A stretch of DNA of 10,832 bases, taken from contig CAZIIK010000014.1 in the NCBI GenBank assembly GCA_964539235.1, forward strand, positions 1 to 10,832, read 5' to 3'. Origin of the DNA: CAZIIK01 sp964539235 (lineage in GTDB: Bacteria > Pseudomonadota > Gammaproteobacteria > Francisellales > CACEW01). The notes under the pieces were generated by a model, which was not told the origin of the DNA, ran no database searches, and saw only the letters and a list, made by a program, of their open reading frames with translations. Shown piece after piece: positions 1-6,364 of this stretch. Position numbers and translations under genes: made by a program. The number at the start of each line of letters is the position of its first letter. The first letter of the stretch is position 1.

Positions 1-38
1 GATAGCTCAGCAGCCAAATTTCCTGTAACATTTTGCAT
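1..38 (-). CDS. Possible 5' end of a minus-strand gene, cut by the window edge
   Basis: An ATG at 38-36 opens a frame that stays open to the left edge and reads MQNVTGNLAAEL. On the same strand AGGAG lies at 52-48, nine bases before the ATG, which is a good Shine-Dalgarno spacing. This combination is the only support. Twelve residues are too few to recognise a family, so no function is offered. The start sits beside the inverted repeat at 41-98, so it could also be a fortuitous frame at a rearrangement point. Confidence 0.3.
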   Translation of the reverse strand, partial: MQNVTGNLAAEL

Positions 39-40
39 GT

Positions 41-98
41 GGCGTATCTCCTATTTTTGTTGACTTATTTTTGCTGAAAATAGACAACAGGATACGCC
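41..98. repeat. Imperfect inverted repeat next to the RhuM remnant
   Basis: GGCGTATC at 41-48 is matched by its reverse complement GATACGCC at 91-98. The AT-rich spacer contains two related TTTTTG-TGA-like stretches (about 55-64 and 69-77). It lies immediately upstream of the point where homology of the Fic/RhuM fragment begins. It may be the footprint of a small mobile element or a rearrangement scar. An 8-bp arm is short enough that chance or a regulatory hairpin cannot be excluded. Confidence 0.3.
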
Positions 99-139
99 GC
101 TTCACTCACACTGTCATACACCAGAAATTATCATAACTC

Positions 140-385
140 GAAAAAGCCGCAAACTTGCTGTACTTTGTGATCAAAGATCACCCTTTTACTGATGGCAATA
201 AACGCATTGCCTGCTTGCTTTTCATGGCTTATTTAACGCTGCAAGGCATTGATTTCGCTTTAAATGAAAACTGCATGGTGGCTTTGGCCTTGCTGACAGC
301 TGAGAGTAATCCAGACCAAAAAGACTTAATGGTCAAATTGATCACTCATTTAATCGGAAGCGAAACCACGGGTGATTCATGTTAA
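140..385 (+). pseudogene. C-terminal remnant of a RhuM / Fic-Doc family protein
   Basis: The frame reads EKAANLLYFVIKDHPFTDGNKR and continues to TAA at 383-385. HPFTDGNKR (bases 179-205) is the Fic/Doc active-site motif, with the catalytic His and the phosphate-binding GN.R. The later VALALLTAESNP..KDLMVKLITHLI resembles the end of the virulence RhuM family, whose members are about 300 residues or more with the Fic domain last. Fic/Doc enzymes transfer AMP or phosphate to proteins, and Doc is the toxin of Phd-Doc. Homology begins right after an in-frame TAA at 134-136, and no RhuM-like sequence is visible in frame upstream. The only start codons are internal, such as TTG at 155, with no Shine-Dalgarno. 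The fragment keeps the motif but lacks most of the domain, so it is most likely inactive. No antitoxin gene is visible. Confidence 0.7.
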
Positions 386-660
386 TCAGATAGGCACGGA
401 TTTTTGATATGAATACTAGCAAGTTAAAAACTGTTTATACTGGAAAAGTCACTTTAAGCATTGATCATCTCACTTGCATTATCACTGAAAATCATTAATC
501 AGCCCAGACGTATTTTTGATGTTTTCATTTGTAGTATCAGCACAATTTTGTCCGCTCGAGCGAACTTTTAAAATCCACCAAAAATCGCAATTGCGTTGTA
601 CTGTTTACAGAACCATATCACCTCAATCGCACCGGTGATCTGGCAACGTAAGCCTGAGGT

Positions 661-681
661 TTAGTAGGTTTATTCTACTAA
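661..681. repeat. Short hairpin over the stop codon of the RHS gene
   Basis: TTAGTAG (661-667) and CTACTAA (675-681) form a 7-bp inverted repeat with a 7-nt loop that contains the TAA stop of the RHS gene. It is not followed by a T-run on the minus strand, so it is not a convincing intrinsic terminator. It may stabilise the transcript end or be incidental. Confidence 0.3.
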
Positions 682-1722
682 TGGATCTCGAAACCTGACA
701 CGCCTATTAGATGCAAGCGTATGATCAGATGCAGGCGTATGATCATCAGCCGTTAAATTCTCCGTAGCTTCATCCACAGATAAAATAGTCCGAATATCAT
801 CGGTATCGTTAAATCTAAGCTTTGTATGAGCATGTACCAATCTGCCTCCCTTAAATCTAAAATAAGGATCATAGTCCGCACCTGGCAAAATCTTAGCAAG
901 CCTAGCAGGAGCCACTCTGAACGCATGGTTTTCACTCAAAAAATTCCCCATACTATTCTGTCCACATTGCATGCCATGTCGCCGCACGCTAACTTGAGAT
1001 ATCGGTACTTCAGCTTCACTATTCACAAATTTAATAGCAGAATCTTCACCAGCCGCACTAAAATACCGCGCTTTGAAAAATTTAATACCTCTAGCCGCAT
1101 TCATAGCCAAAGAGGCCGTCACCATACCCAGTACAGCACCACTGCTAAACGCATTGGCCAACTGACCGCCTGATTGCCGGTCCAACCCCCATTGATGCAT
1201 GGTTAAACCTTGGCCGATATATTCGCCAATGGCATTCGATACACCGCCTACGCCACCGGCTAAAGCAACGCCTGCAACCAAACTAAAAGGCGCTGTTGCC
1301 ATTGCGCCTACAAGTGCACCGACCACACTACCTGATCCTGCAGCAGCACCAAACCCAACCCATCCTTTCCAGGTTGTTGGTAGTAGATCATTGACGGCAA
1401 TATGACCACTGGGATCATATGACATCACGGGGTTATTCGCGGAAAAAACATAACCATTAAGCCCCCCTCGGCTAAAGGGTGACAGAGAATCTTGGCTCAT
1501 TAAACGATGCAACATAGAGCTATAAGCCCGATAGCCTTGACCTAAATACTGCCAATTCACGTGTTTATCAGTTAACTGCCCATCAAACTCAATGATGCCC
1601 AAAGGCGATGCGGCAGTCTGCCGAGATACAGGCGCAGCATAAGAAAATGTGAAAGCGGTTAAACTTGCCATCAACAACACAGGCCATTTTTGATGCGCAA
1701 ACACATCGCGCAAATGCCTCAT
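670..1722 (-). CDS. Small exported RHS-core protein with an unassigned, cysteine-containing C-terminal region
   Basis: This is a 350-residue protein when started at the second ATG of an ATGATG pair. GGAGG at 1734-1730 lies seven bases from that ATG and only four from the first. Residues 1-30 form a signal peptide (charged HLRDVFAHQK, hydrophobic core, cleavage near YAA|P), so export is likely. Residues 58-107 match the RHS repeat-associated core (YLGQGYRAY, RLMSQDSLSPF, GGLNGYVFSANNPV, YDPSGH). Residues 118-174 are Gly/Ala-rich and hydrophobic, as often seen between an RHS core and its toxin. The tail (about 210-350) is unrecognised. It carries MQCGQNSMGNFL with Cys253, which recalls the nucleophile region of papain-like or Josephin-like proteases, but no matching His/Asp pair is evident, so an enzyme call is not justified. 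There are no YD repeats, so this is an orphan RHS tip rather than a full toxin shell. No immunity gene is visible downstream. The RHS core call is strong; the rest is inference. Confidence 0.85.
   Translation of the reverse strand: MRHLRDVFAHQKWPVLLMASLTAFTFSYAAPVSRQTAASPLGIIEFDGQLTDKHVNWQYLGQGYRAYSSMLHRLMSQDSLSPFSRGGLNGYVFSANNPVMSYDPSGHIAVNDLLPTTWKGWVGFGAAAGSGSVVGALVGAMATAPFSLVAGVALAGGVGGVSNAIGEYIGQGLTMHQWGLDRQSGGQLANAFSSGAVLGMVTASLAMNAARGIKFFKARYFSAAGEDSAIKFVNSEAEVPISQVSVRRHGMQCGQNSMGNFLSENHAFRVAPARLAKILPGADYDPYFRFKGGRLVHAHTKLRFNDTDDIRTILSVDEATENLTADDHTPASDHTLASNRRVRFRDPLVE
709..744 (-). repeat. Two tandem 18-bp repeats in the 3' end of the RHS gene
   Basis: Units at 709-726 and 727-744 differ at one base (A/G at the seventh to eighth position of the unit). 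They keep frame and encode DHTPAS followed by DHTLAS close to the C-terminus. This looks like a recent slippage or duplication in a low-constraint tail. Confidence 0.8.
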
Positions 1723-1729
1723 CATGTAT

Positions 1730-1734
1730 CCTCC
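1730..1734 (-). promoter_or_regulatory. Ribosome binding site that sets the RHS gene start
   Basis: GGAGG on the minus strand lies seven bases from the ATG at 1722-1720 and four from the ATG at 1725-1723. The longer frame from a GTG at 1776 would place this site inside the coding region and would put a non-signal-like segment before the signal peptide, so it is rejected. Confidence 0.75.
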
Positions 1735-1985
1735 CTGATCATACTCCCCATGCAAGGCTGTCGCACAAAAACGCACGTATTTAAGAACATTAGGGTATGC
1801 AAGGAAATAGGTATTTTTACACCATATTAAAACCGCTATTCAATCATACACTTCAAAACAGCTCATGATCCAAAAGTATCTTTAAAAACTGCGCCCATCG
1901 GATCACTTCTATACCATTCTCCAAATGCTTATGAACCAGATCTAGGCTCACCAAAATAAAACGTGTTGGAATGTGTATTTAACTT

Positions 1986-2022
1986 TCATGACAATCCACA
2001 ACTCTATTGTAAATTGTCATGA
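1986..2022. repeat. 37-nt interrupted palindrome
   Basis: TCATGACAAT (1986-1995) pairs perfectly with ATTGTCATGA (2013-2022). Inside it, ACAA (1998-2001) pairs with TTGT (2007-2010) after a 2x2 mismatch, leaving a five-base loop. A competing partner exists: AATCCACAA (1993-2001) is the reverse complement of TTGTGGATT (2038-2046). There is no T-run, so it is not an obvious terminator. It could be an operator, a small palindromic element, or a structured RNA. Confidence 0.6.
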
Positions 2023-2167
2023 TATTTTGCAACGGCATTGTGGATTAGTCGATAATATGGTGGGTTTTAGGACATTTGGCCCGTAACGATTAACTGGTTG
2101 TCATGCATATTAAGCCTTGAGGGTATTCCCTTCGGGCCGTCATGAAACGATCCATTGCCACCGATAA

Positions 2168-2336
2168 AAGGGCCCTGCCCTTCGACAGGCTTAGGAACCT
2201 TCGCCGAAGGAAAAGTATGCTTGACTTCGACAGGCTCAGTCAGCGCTAATTAGCTCCCTGCCATTCGACAAGCTCAGTGACCGCCCTTCGACAAGCTCAG
2301 TGACCGCCCTTTGATAGGCAAGAACTTTTTGTCGAA
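2168..2336. repeat. Cluster of TTCGACARGCTCAG repeats
   Basis: The core occurs at 2181-2194 (one change, TTAG), 2226-2239, 2264-2277 and 2287-2300, with a degenerate copy from 2310. The last three lie at an exact 23-bp period, so that part is a tandem array. An inverted half-copy, TTGTCGAA, sits at 2329-2336, directly after the hydrolase stop. Extra dyads are AAGGGC/GCCCTT (2168-2182) and CCTTCG/CGAAGG (2198-2210). From memory, motifs of this type occur as dispersed intergenic repeats in many bacterial genomes. Here the cluster closes the six-gene minus-strand block and may act in transcript-end formation, but no T-run follows. Confidence 0.75.
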
Positions 2337-2337
2337 C

Positions 2338-3561
2338 TCAAGCCAACAAGCTTCGCAACACTGCTTTGGCATGCACACGCAGTGCATCATGTTGCCAACG
2401 ACGACTGGTTATAACGGTGCAATTGCCAATCGCTGCCGCCATTTCGCGTGCTAATCGGTAGTCCACGTAATAATCTGATTGATACAACAATGCCTTAAGC
2501 GGAACCGTATTATTCGCCAAGCGCTGCATATCGTATAACATTGGCCAATCGGTTTTGGCAGCCAATTGCTCAGCTGCCTGCCTGAAAGGTTGTAAACGAC
2601 CGTATTCCGTGAACATACTGCGGCGGATTGTTTCGCCATAGAAATACACGGGCTGTTCGGTGGACAAAGTGAAATCTGCATCAGCCTGCAAAACACGATC
2701 GGCCGCCCACTGACTGGCAAAACCGTGGCAATAAATCGATTCATGTAACACCGCGTATAGCGGATGGGTTTCGTAAGACACTTGATTGGTTAAAGCTTTA
2801 ACAAACCCCCAATGCAGTTGTCGAGCACCGCGGTCGACAAATGGATCATCAAATAGCTGCGCCAGTTGGTAAACACCTTGATCAGCACCTAACAGAATGC
2901 CGACGTCACGCAGACGCTCAACCGTTAAATAATCAACCGCACCTAAAGGATAATGCTGCTCTTGCAATACATCTGACACACGGCGCACGGTGTCAATCAA
3001 GTGCGGAAATTCACGATACAACTGCTGATTGCGGCGGCGAATACCCTCAAGCAAATGGCTGTAAATATTGCTGACTGAACGTGTTGGTAATGGCGGAATA
3101 CCGCCAGTAATCAAAACAGACTGCAGTGCTGCTGGTGCGGCGCATAGATAATGCACGGCTGCAAAACCACCAAAGCTTTGCCCCAATACCGTCCATTGTT
3201 GCCCAGCAAAACAGCGCTGACGCAATTGCTCGGCATCTTGCACGATCGCATCAGCACGCAAATACTGTAAAGTTTCAGCGCTCACCTGCGGTTGGTCAAT
3301 GCAAATCTTACTGCTACGCCCAGTGCCACGCTGATCGAGCAACAAGACACGAAAGTGTTGCAGCAAAGTCTTCAGCCATACACTGTGCTGTATATCGCGT
3401 GGACACGCCATACCCGGACCGCCCTGCAAATACAAAAGTAATGGTGCCTGATGATGCTGCGATAGAAAAATTTCACGCGCAAAAATTTCCAATTGCACAC
3501 CCTGCGGATCCGCATAATTCAGTGGGACAGTTAAGGTATGACAACGCTGTTGATACTGCAT
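2338..3561 (-). CDS. Alpha/beta hydrolase, S33 proline-iminopeptidase-like
   Basis: This is a 407-residue serine hydrolase of the larger proline iminopeptidase type (members often about 400-430 residues). The sequence shows the oxyanion motif GGPG (47-50), LDQRGTGRSS (75-84), the nucleophile elbow GQSFGG with Ser129, the late acid segment SDYYVD (Asp363 or Asp367), and His391 in WQHDALR, so the catalytic triad is complete. The N-terminal TVPLNYADP...IEVFARE-like pattern (11-30) is typical of this family, so the protein appears full length. There is no signal peptide, so it is probably cytoplasmic. Family members release N-terminal proline from peptides, but substrates vary and an esterase or other amidase role is possible. 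It lies 11 bases after mpl and is the last gene of the block. No clear Shine-Dalgarno precedes the ATG, which suggests coupling to mpl translation. Confidence 0.85.
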   Translation of the reverse strand: MQYQQRCHTLTVPLNYADPQGVQLEIFAREIFLSQHHQAPLLLYLQGGPGMACPRDIQHSVWLKTLLQHFRVLLLDQRGTGRSSKICIDQPQVSAETLQYLRADAIVQDAEQLRQRCFAGQQWTVLGQSFGGFAAVHYLCAAPAALQSVLITGGIPPLPTRSVSNIYSHLLEGIRRRNQQLYREFPHLIDTVRRVSDVLQEQHYPLGAVDYLTVERLRDVGILLGADQGVYQLAQLFDDPFVDRGARQLHWGFVKALTNQVSYETHPLYAVLHESIYCHGFASQWAADRVLQADADFTLSTEQPVYFYGETIRRSMFTEYGRLQPFRQAAEQLAAKTDWPMLYDMQRLANNTVPLKALLYQSDYYVDYRLAREMAAAIGNCTVITSRRWQHDALRVHAKAVLRSLLA

Positions 3562-3572
3562 GATGACAGGCG

Positions 3573-4940
3573 CTAATGCTGCGTTGCTAATGCATCGAGC
3601 AAACGTGCATGCATACGTTCGAATCCGCCGTTGCTCATCACGACGATGACATCGCCGGTACGCGCATCCGTAACAACCTGTTCCAACAAAGTTTGTGTTT
3701 CGCTATATCGTTGCACGTGTGGCATCTCAGCAAAAATATGCTGCCAACACACATCACCATTGGGTTGATAAAAATAGACGTGATCGGCTTGCTGTAACGA
3801 TTCTGCCAAGCGTTGGCCATGCAACCCACGGCGCATGGTATTGGAACGCGGCTCTAACACCGCCAGTAAGCGCTGGACTGGTTGTAGATGTGCGCGCAAT
3901 CCTTGCAGTGTGGTGGCAATCGCCGTTGGATGATGTGCAAAGTCATCATACACACGTACGCCACCAGGCTCACCACGCAGTTCTAAGCGACGTTTCACGC
4001 CTTTGAAACGTGATAACGCCTGACAAGCAAGCTCAGGCCGAATGCCCACATGTCGCGCCGCAGCCACACTGGCTAAAGCATTCTCGATATTATGTTGACC
4101 GAGCAGTGGCCAGTCGACTTCGCCCACGATTTGGCCTTGATGCAACACAGCAAATCGAGACCCATCGGCCACATGACACTGTGCTTGCCATTCGGCATCT
4201 GCTCCGCCAAAAGTTTGGCAAGGCGACCAACAGCCTTGATCTAATACCCGCTGCAAATGTGGTTGATTCGCCTGATAAATAATACTGCCTTGATCTGGCA
4301 CAATCCGCACCAAGTGATGAAACTGTTTCTCAATCGCTTCGATATTGTCAAAAATATCCGCATGGTCGAATTCCAGATTATTCAGGATCAACGTGCGCGG
4401 ACGGTAATGGACGAACTTAGAGCGTTTATCAAAAAATGCGGTATCGTATTCATCGCCTTCAACCACAAAGAAATCGCTACTGCCTAACCGTGATGACACG
4501 GAAAAATTAGAGGGAATACCACCAATCAGAAAACCGGGAGCATAACCTGCATGCGCTAGAATCCAGGCCAGCATGCTGGCTGTGGTCGTTTTACCATGTG
4601 TGCCGGCGGCGACTAATACCCATTTGTTGAGCAATAAATACTGCGACAGCCATTCAGGCCCTGAAAAATAACGTACATTCTGGTTGAGTATCGCTTCCAA
4701 CACCGGCATGCCACGTGACACCACATTGCCGACGACAATCATATCTGGCTGGTAAGTTTTTAACTGTTCGGCATCATAGCCCGCATGGATCTCAATCCCT
4801 TGTTCACTCAAATAATCACTCATTGGCGGATAGACTTGGGCATCGCAACCACTGACTTCAAACCCGAGTTGGCGAGCTAATACCGCCAGACTGCCCATAA
4901 AGGTGCCGCAAATGCCTAAAATATGTAAACGCCGTGCCAT
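3573..4940 (-). CDS. mpl: UDP-N-acetylmuramate:L-alanyl-gamma-D-glutamyl-meso-diaminopimelate ligase
   Basis: Mpl is the murein-recycling ligase that joins the L-Ala-gamma-D-Glu-meso-DAP tripeptide released from old peptidoglycan to UDP-MurNAc, using ATP, in the cytoplasm. The protein has 455 residues, near the 457 of E. coli Mpl. It shows an N-terminal Rossmann-like segment (HILGICGTFMGSLA, 6-19), the Mur-ligase ATP loop GTHGKTTT (113-120), the Mpl-type acidic segment VEGDEYDTAFFDKRSKF (160-176), LNNLEFDHAD (186-195), the C-terminal DDFAHHPTA (332-340), LEPRSNTMR (362-370) and MSNGGF (435-440). GICGTFMG and FDKRSKF distinguish it from MurC. Its ATG overlaps the stop of the upstream membrane-protein gene by one base (TGATG) and no good Shine-Dalgarno is present, so translation is probably coupled. 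No truncation or missing motif was seen. Confidence 0.96.
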   Translation of the reverse strand: MARRLHILGICGTFMGSLAVLARQLGFEVSGCDAQVYPPMSDYLSEQGIEIHAGYDAEQLKTYQPDMIVVGNVVSRGMPVLEAILNQNVRYFSGPEWLSQYLLLNKWVLVAAGTHGKTTTASMLAWILAHAGYAPGFLIGGIPSNFSVSSRLGSSDFFVVEGDEYDTAFFDKRSKFVHYRPRTLILNNLEFDHADIFDNIEAIEKQFHHLVRIVPDQGSIIYQANQPHLQRVLDQGCWSPCQTFGGADAEWQAQCHVADGSRFAVLHQGQIVGEVDWPLLGQHNIENALASVAAARHVGIRPELACQALSRFKGVKRRLELRGEPGGVRVYDDFAHHPTAIATTLQGLRAHLQPVQRLLAVLEPRSNTMRRGLHGQRLAESLQQADHVYFYQPNGDVCWQHIFAEMPHVQRYSETQTLLEQVVTDARTGDVIVVMSNGGFERMHARLLDALATQH

Positions 4941-5440
4941 CAGCCCATAAACCGCAGGGTCAAAATGGCGGCATGATACAGTAAAAATAGGCGTACAACT
5001 TCAAACAACAGCACCAACAATACCGCGGCATACGCCTCCAATTCAGCAGCAATGCGAAGCACGTGACTCATTACCACTAAACTCCAGACCAAAATAAGAA
5101 AAGACAAGATACGGTATGGCATCAACGGTAAAAAAGCGCACAGTCGCAAAATCAATACTTGCAATAACATCACGCCCAAAATCACAGTAAACACCTGTAA
5201 AAACCGTTCCGGGACCTTGCGCCAACGCATAACAAAATGCAGAAATACCGCCAACCAAAAGACATTCATCAACAGTAATGCCCACACCATTAAATTCGGT
5301 GGACCAAACGCTAACCCCCGAAATAGTATATTGGCGAATAACAAGGTCCAAAACGCAGCGTAAGAGTATGGCATTTGGTTCGGTGAATCACGCAAGATGC
5401 TCACGCGCCAGATGGCACGAATTGTTTGATTGATCATCAT
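4940..5440 (-). CDS. Small multi-pass inner membrane protein, function unknown
   Basis: This 166-residue protein is strongly hydrophobic with about four to five membrane segments, near residues 27-46, 50-71, 80-105, 110-130 and 136-160. The N-terminal part (RAIWRVSILRDSPNQMPYS) is polar and basic and probably cytoplasmic. No family motif or catalytic residue pattern was recognised. The start was placed at the first ATG of the ATGATG at 5440; a GTG seven codons upstream (5461) is possible, and neither has a clear Shine-Dalgarno. Its stop overlaps the mpl start (TGATG), and it follows yicC after about 60 bases. The tight link to mpl could mean an envelope-related role, but this rests on position only. 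Confidence 0.75.
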   Translation of the reverse strand: MMINQTIRAIWRVSILRDSPNQMPYSYAAFWTLLFANILFRGLAFGPPNLMVWALLLMNVFWLAVFLHFVMRWRKVPERFLQVFTVILGVMLLQVLILRLCAFLPLMPYRILSFLILVWSLVVMSHVLRIAAELEAYAAVLLVLLFEVVRLFLLYHAAILTLRFMG

Positions 5441-5500
5441 GGTTATATGCCGAAATTGCACAAAATATCGGCGCAGTATACACGGACTATGCTGACTTTA

Positions 5501-6364
5501 TTACTGCACATTCTGCACCTGTTCACGCAGTTGTTCGATCACTACTTTCAAGTCAACCGCAGCCTGTGTAGTCCCTGCATCGACTGACTTTGAGCCTAAG
5601 GTATTGGCCTCACGGTTAAATTCTTGCATCAGAAAATCCAACTTACGCCCCACGACTGCACCGGACTGCAATGTGGTTTTAAACGTCTGAATATGCGCTG
5701 TTAAACGATCCAACTCTTCTGCCACATCCATTTTCTGGGCCAACAACAACATTTCTTGCGCCAAACGGTCAGGTTCTAACGTCACTTGTGCTTCCGTAAA
5801 ACGCTGCGTCAATTTTTGTTGATAACGCGCCTGTATCACCGGCAAACGTTCCTGCACCTGCTGTGTACAGGCTGTAATCGCTGTCAATTTATCCAATAGA
5901 ATCTGTGCAATCTGCTCGCCCTCCTGTTGGCGTGCAGCCACCAGTTGTTGCACGACTTGCTCAATCAGTTTCAAGCACACATTTTGTATCTGATCCTGAT
6001 CAACTTCTGCCGTCGCCAACATGCCTGGCCAACGCAACAAGGTCGCCGCGTTCAAACCAATAGGCACTGCATACTGCTGTGCTAATGTGTGCTCGGCAGC
6101 CAATAGCTGTTGCGCAAGCTCGTGATTTAACTGCAGATTCTCTGTTGCCGCATGCGGTTCAAAATGCAGTGTGCAGTCGACTTTACCGCGGGCTAAAGAG
6201 TGCTTACATAGTTGACGCACCGCTGGATCAATATCGCGCAGGACATCCGGCAAACGCACACTGAGTTCTAAATAGCGATGATTGACACTGCGCATTTCGC
6301 ATTGCAACGTACCCCATTCTGTGACCACACGCTGCCGCGCGAACCCTGTCATACTGTGTATCAT
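5501..6364 (-). CDS. yicC: YicC family endoribonuclease / RNA-decay factor
   Basis: The protein has 287 residues, the same length as E. coli YicC. It begins with the family hallmark MIHSMTGFAR (1-10), followed by VNHRYLELSVRLP (27-39) and RGKVDCTLHF (59-68). The conserved C-terminal part includes ARQQEGEQI (144-152), MDVAEELDRL (212-221) and FLMQEFNREANTLGSKS (244-260). Known members are associated with RNA turnover; the E. coli protein has been reported to cleave RNA and to act on small-RNA stability. It is cytoplasmic. Its ATG overlaps the RND permease stop (ATGA), and AGAGGA at 6380-6375 lies ten bases upstream, so it can start on its own ribosome site or by coupling. In many Gammaproteobacteria yicC is not associated with efflux genes, so its place behind a pump is unusual. 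Confidence 0.94.
   Translation of the reverse strand: MIHSMTGFARQRVVTEWGTLQCEMRSVNHRYLELSVRLPDVLRDIDPAVRQLCKHSLARGKVDCTLHFEPHAATENLQLNHELAQQLLAAEHTLAQQYAVPIGLNAATLLRWPGMLATAEVDQDQIQNVCLKLIEQVVQQLVAARQQEGEQIAQILLDKLTAITACTQQVQERLPVIQARYQQKLTQRFTEAQVTLEPDRLAQEMLLLAQKMDVAEELDRLTAHIQTFKTTLQSGAVVGRKLDFLMQEFNREANTLGSKSVDAGTTQAAVDLKVVIEQLREQVQNVQ

Larger units (their letters stand above)
1735..2337. other. Gene-free stretch with repeats
   Basis: No reading frame with a start, ribosome site and recognisable product is seen on either strand. The right part (from about 1986) holds a 37-nt palindrome and the TTCGACARGCTCAG repeat cluster, both listed separately. The left part must contain the promoter of the RHS gene. 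Only weak minus-strand boxes are visible there, for example TTGAAT followed 18 bases later by TAAAAA, so no promoter is called. No tRNA or rRNA is recognisable. Confidence 0.6.

Noticed and set aside
409..498. 29-codon plus-strand frame starting MNTSKLKTVYT after the RhuM remnant.
   Set aside because: It is very short, has no Shine-Dalgarno before the ATG and no recognisable family. It is probably chance.
826..1173. 115-codon plus-strand frame opposite the RHS gene.
   Set aside because: It is antisense to a strongly supported coding region, has biased composition and no ribosome site.
1723..1776. Longer RHS start at a GTG, adding 18 residues.
   Set aside because: The added segment is not signal-like and has no ribosome site, while GGAGG lies in front of the ATG pair.
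2264..2322. Tandem 23-bp repeats considered as a CRISPR array.
   Set aside because: The units are contiguous with no unique spacers, there are only three of them, and no cas gene is present.
3126..3563. 145-codon plus-strand frame opposite the hydrolase.
   Set aside because: It is an antisense shadow of a gene with a complete catalytic triad.
3573..4940. The Mur ligase considered as MurC.
   Set aside because: GICGTFMG at the N-terminus and the EGDEYDTAFFDKRSKF segment are Mpl-type, and the length equals Mpl.
5441..5500. TATACT in the gap between yicC and the membrane-protein gene as an internal promoter.
   Set aside because: No acceptable -35 box lies at 16-18 bases upstream.
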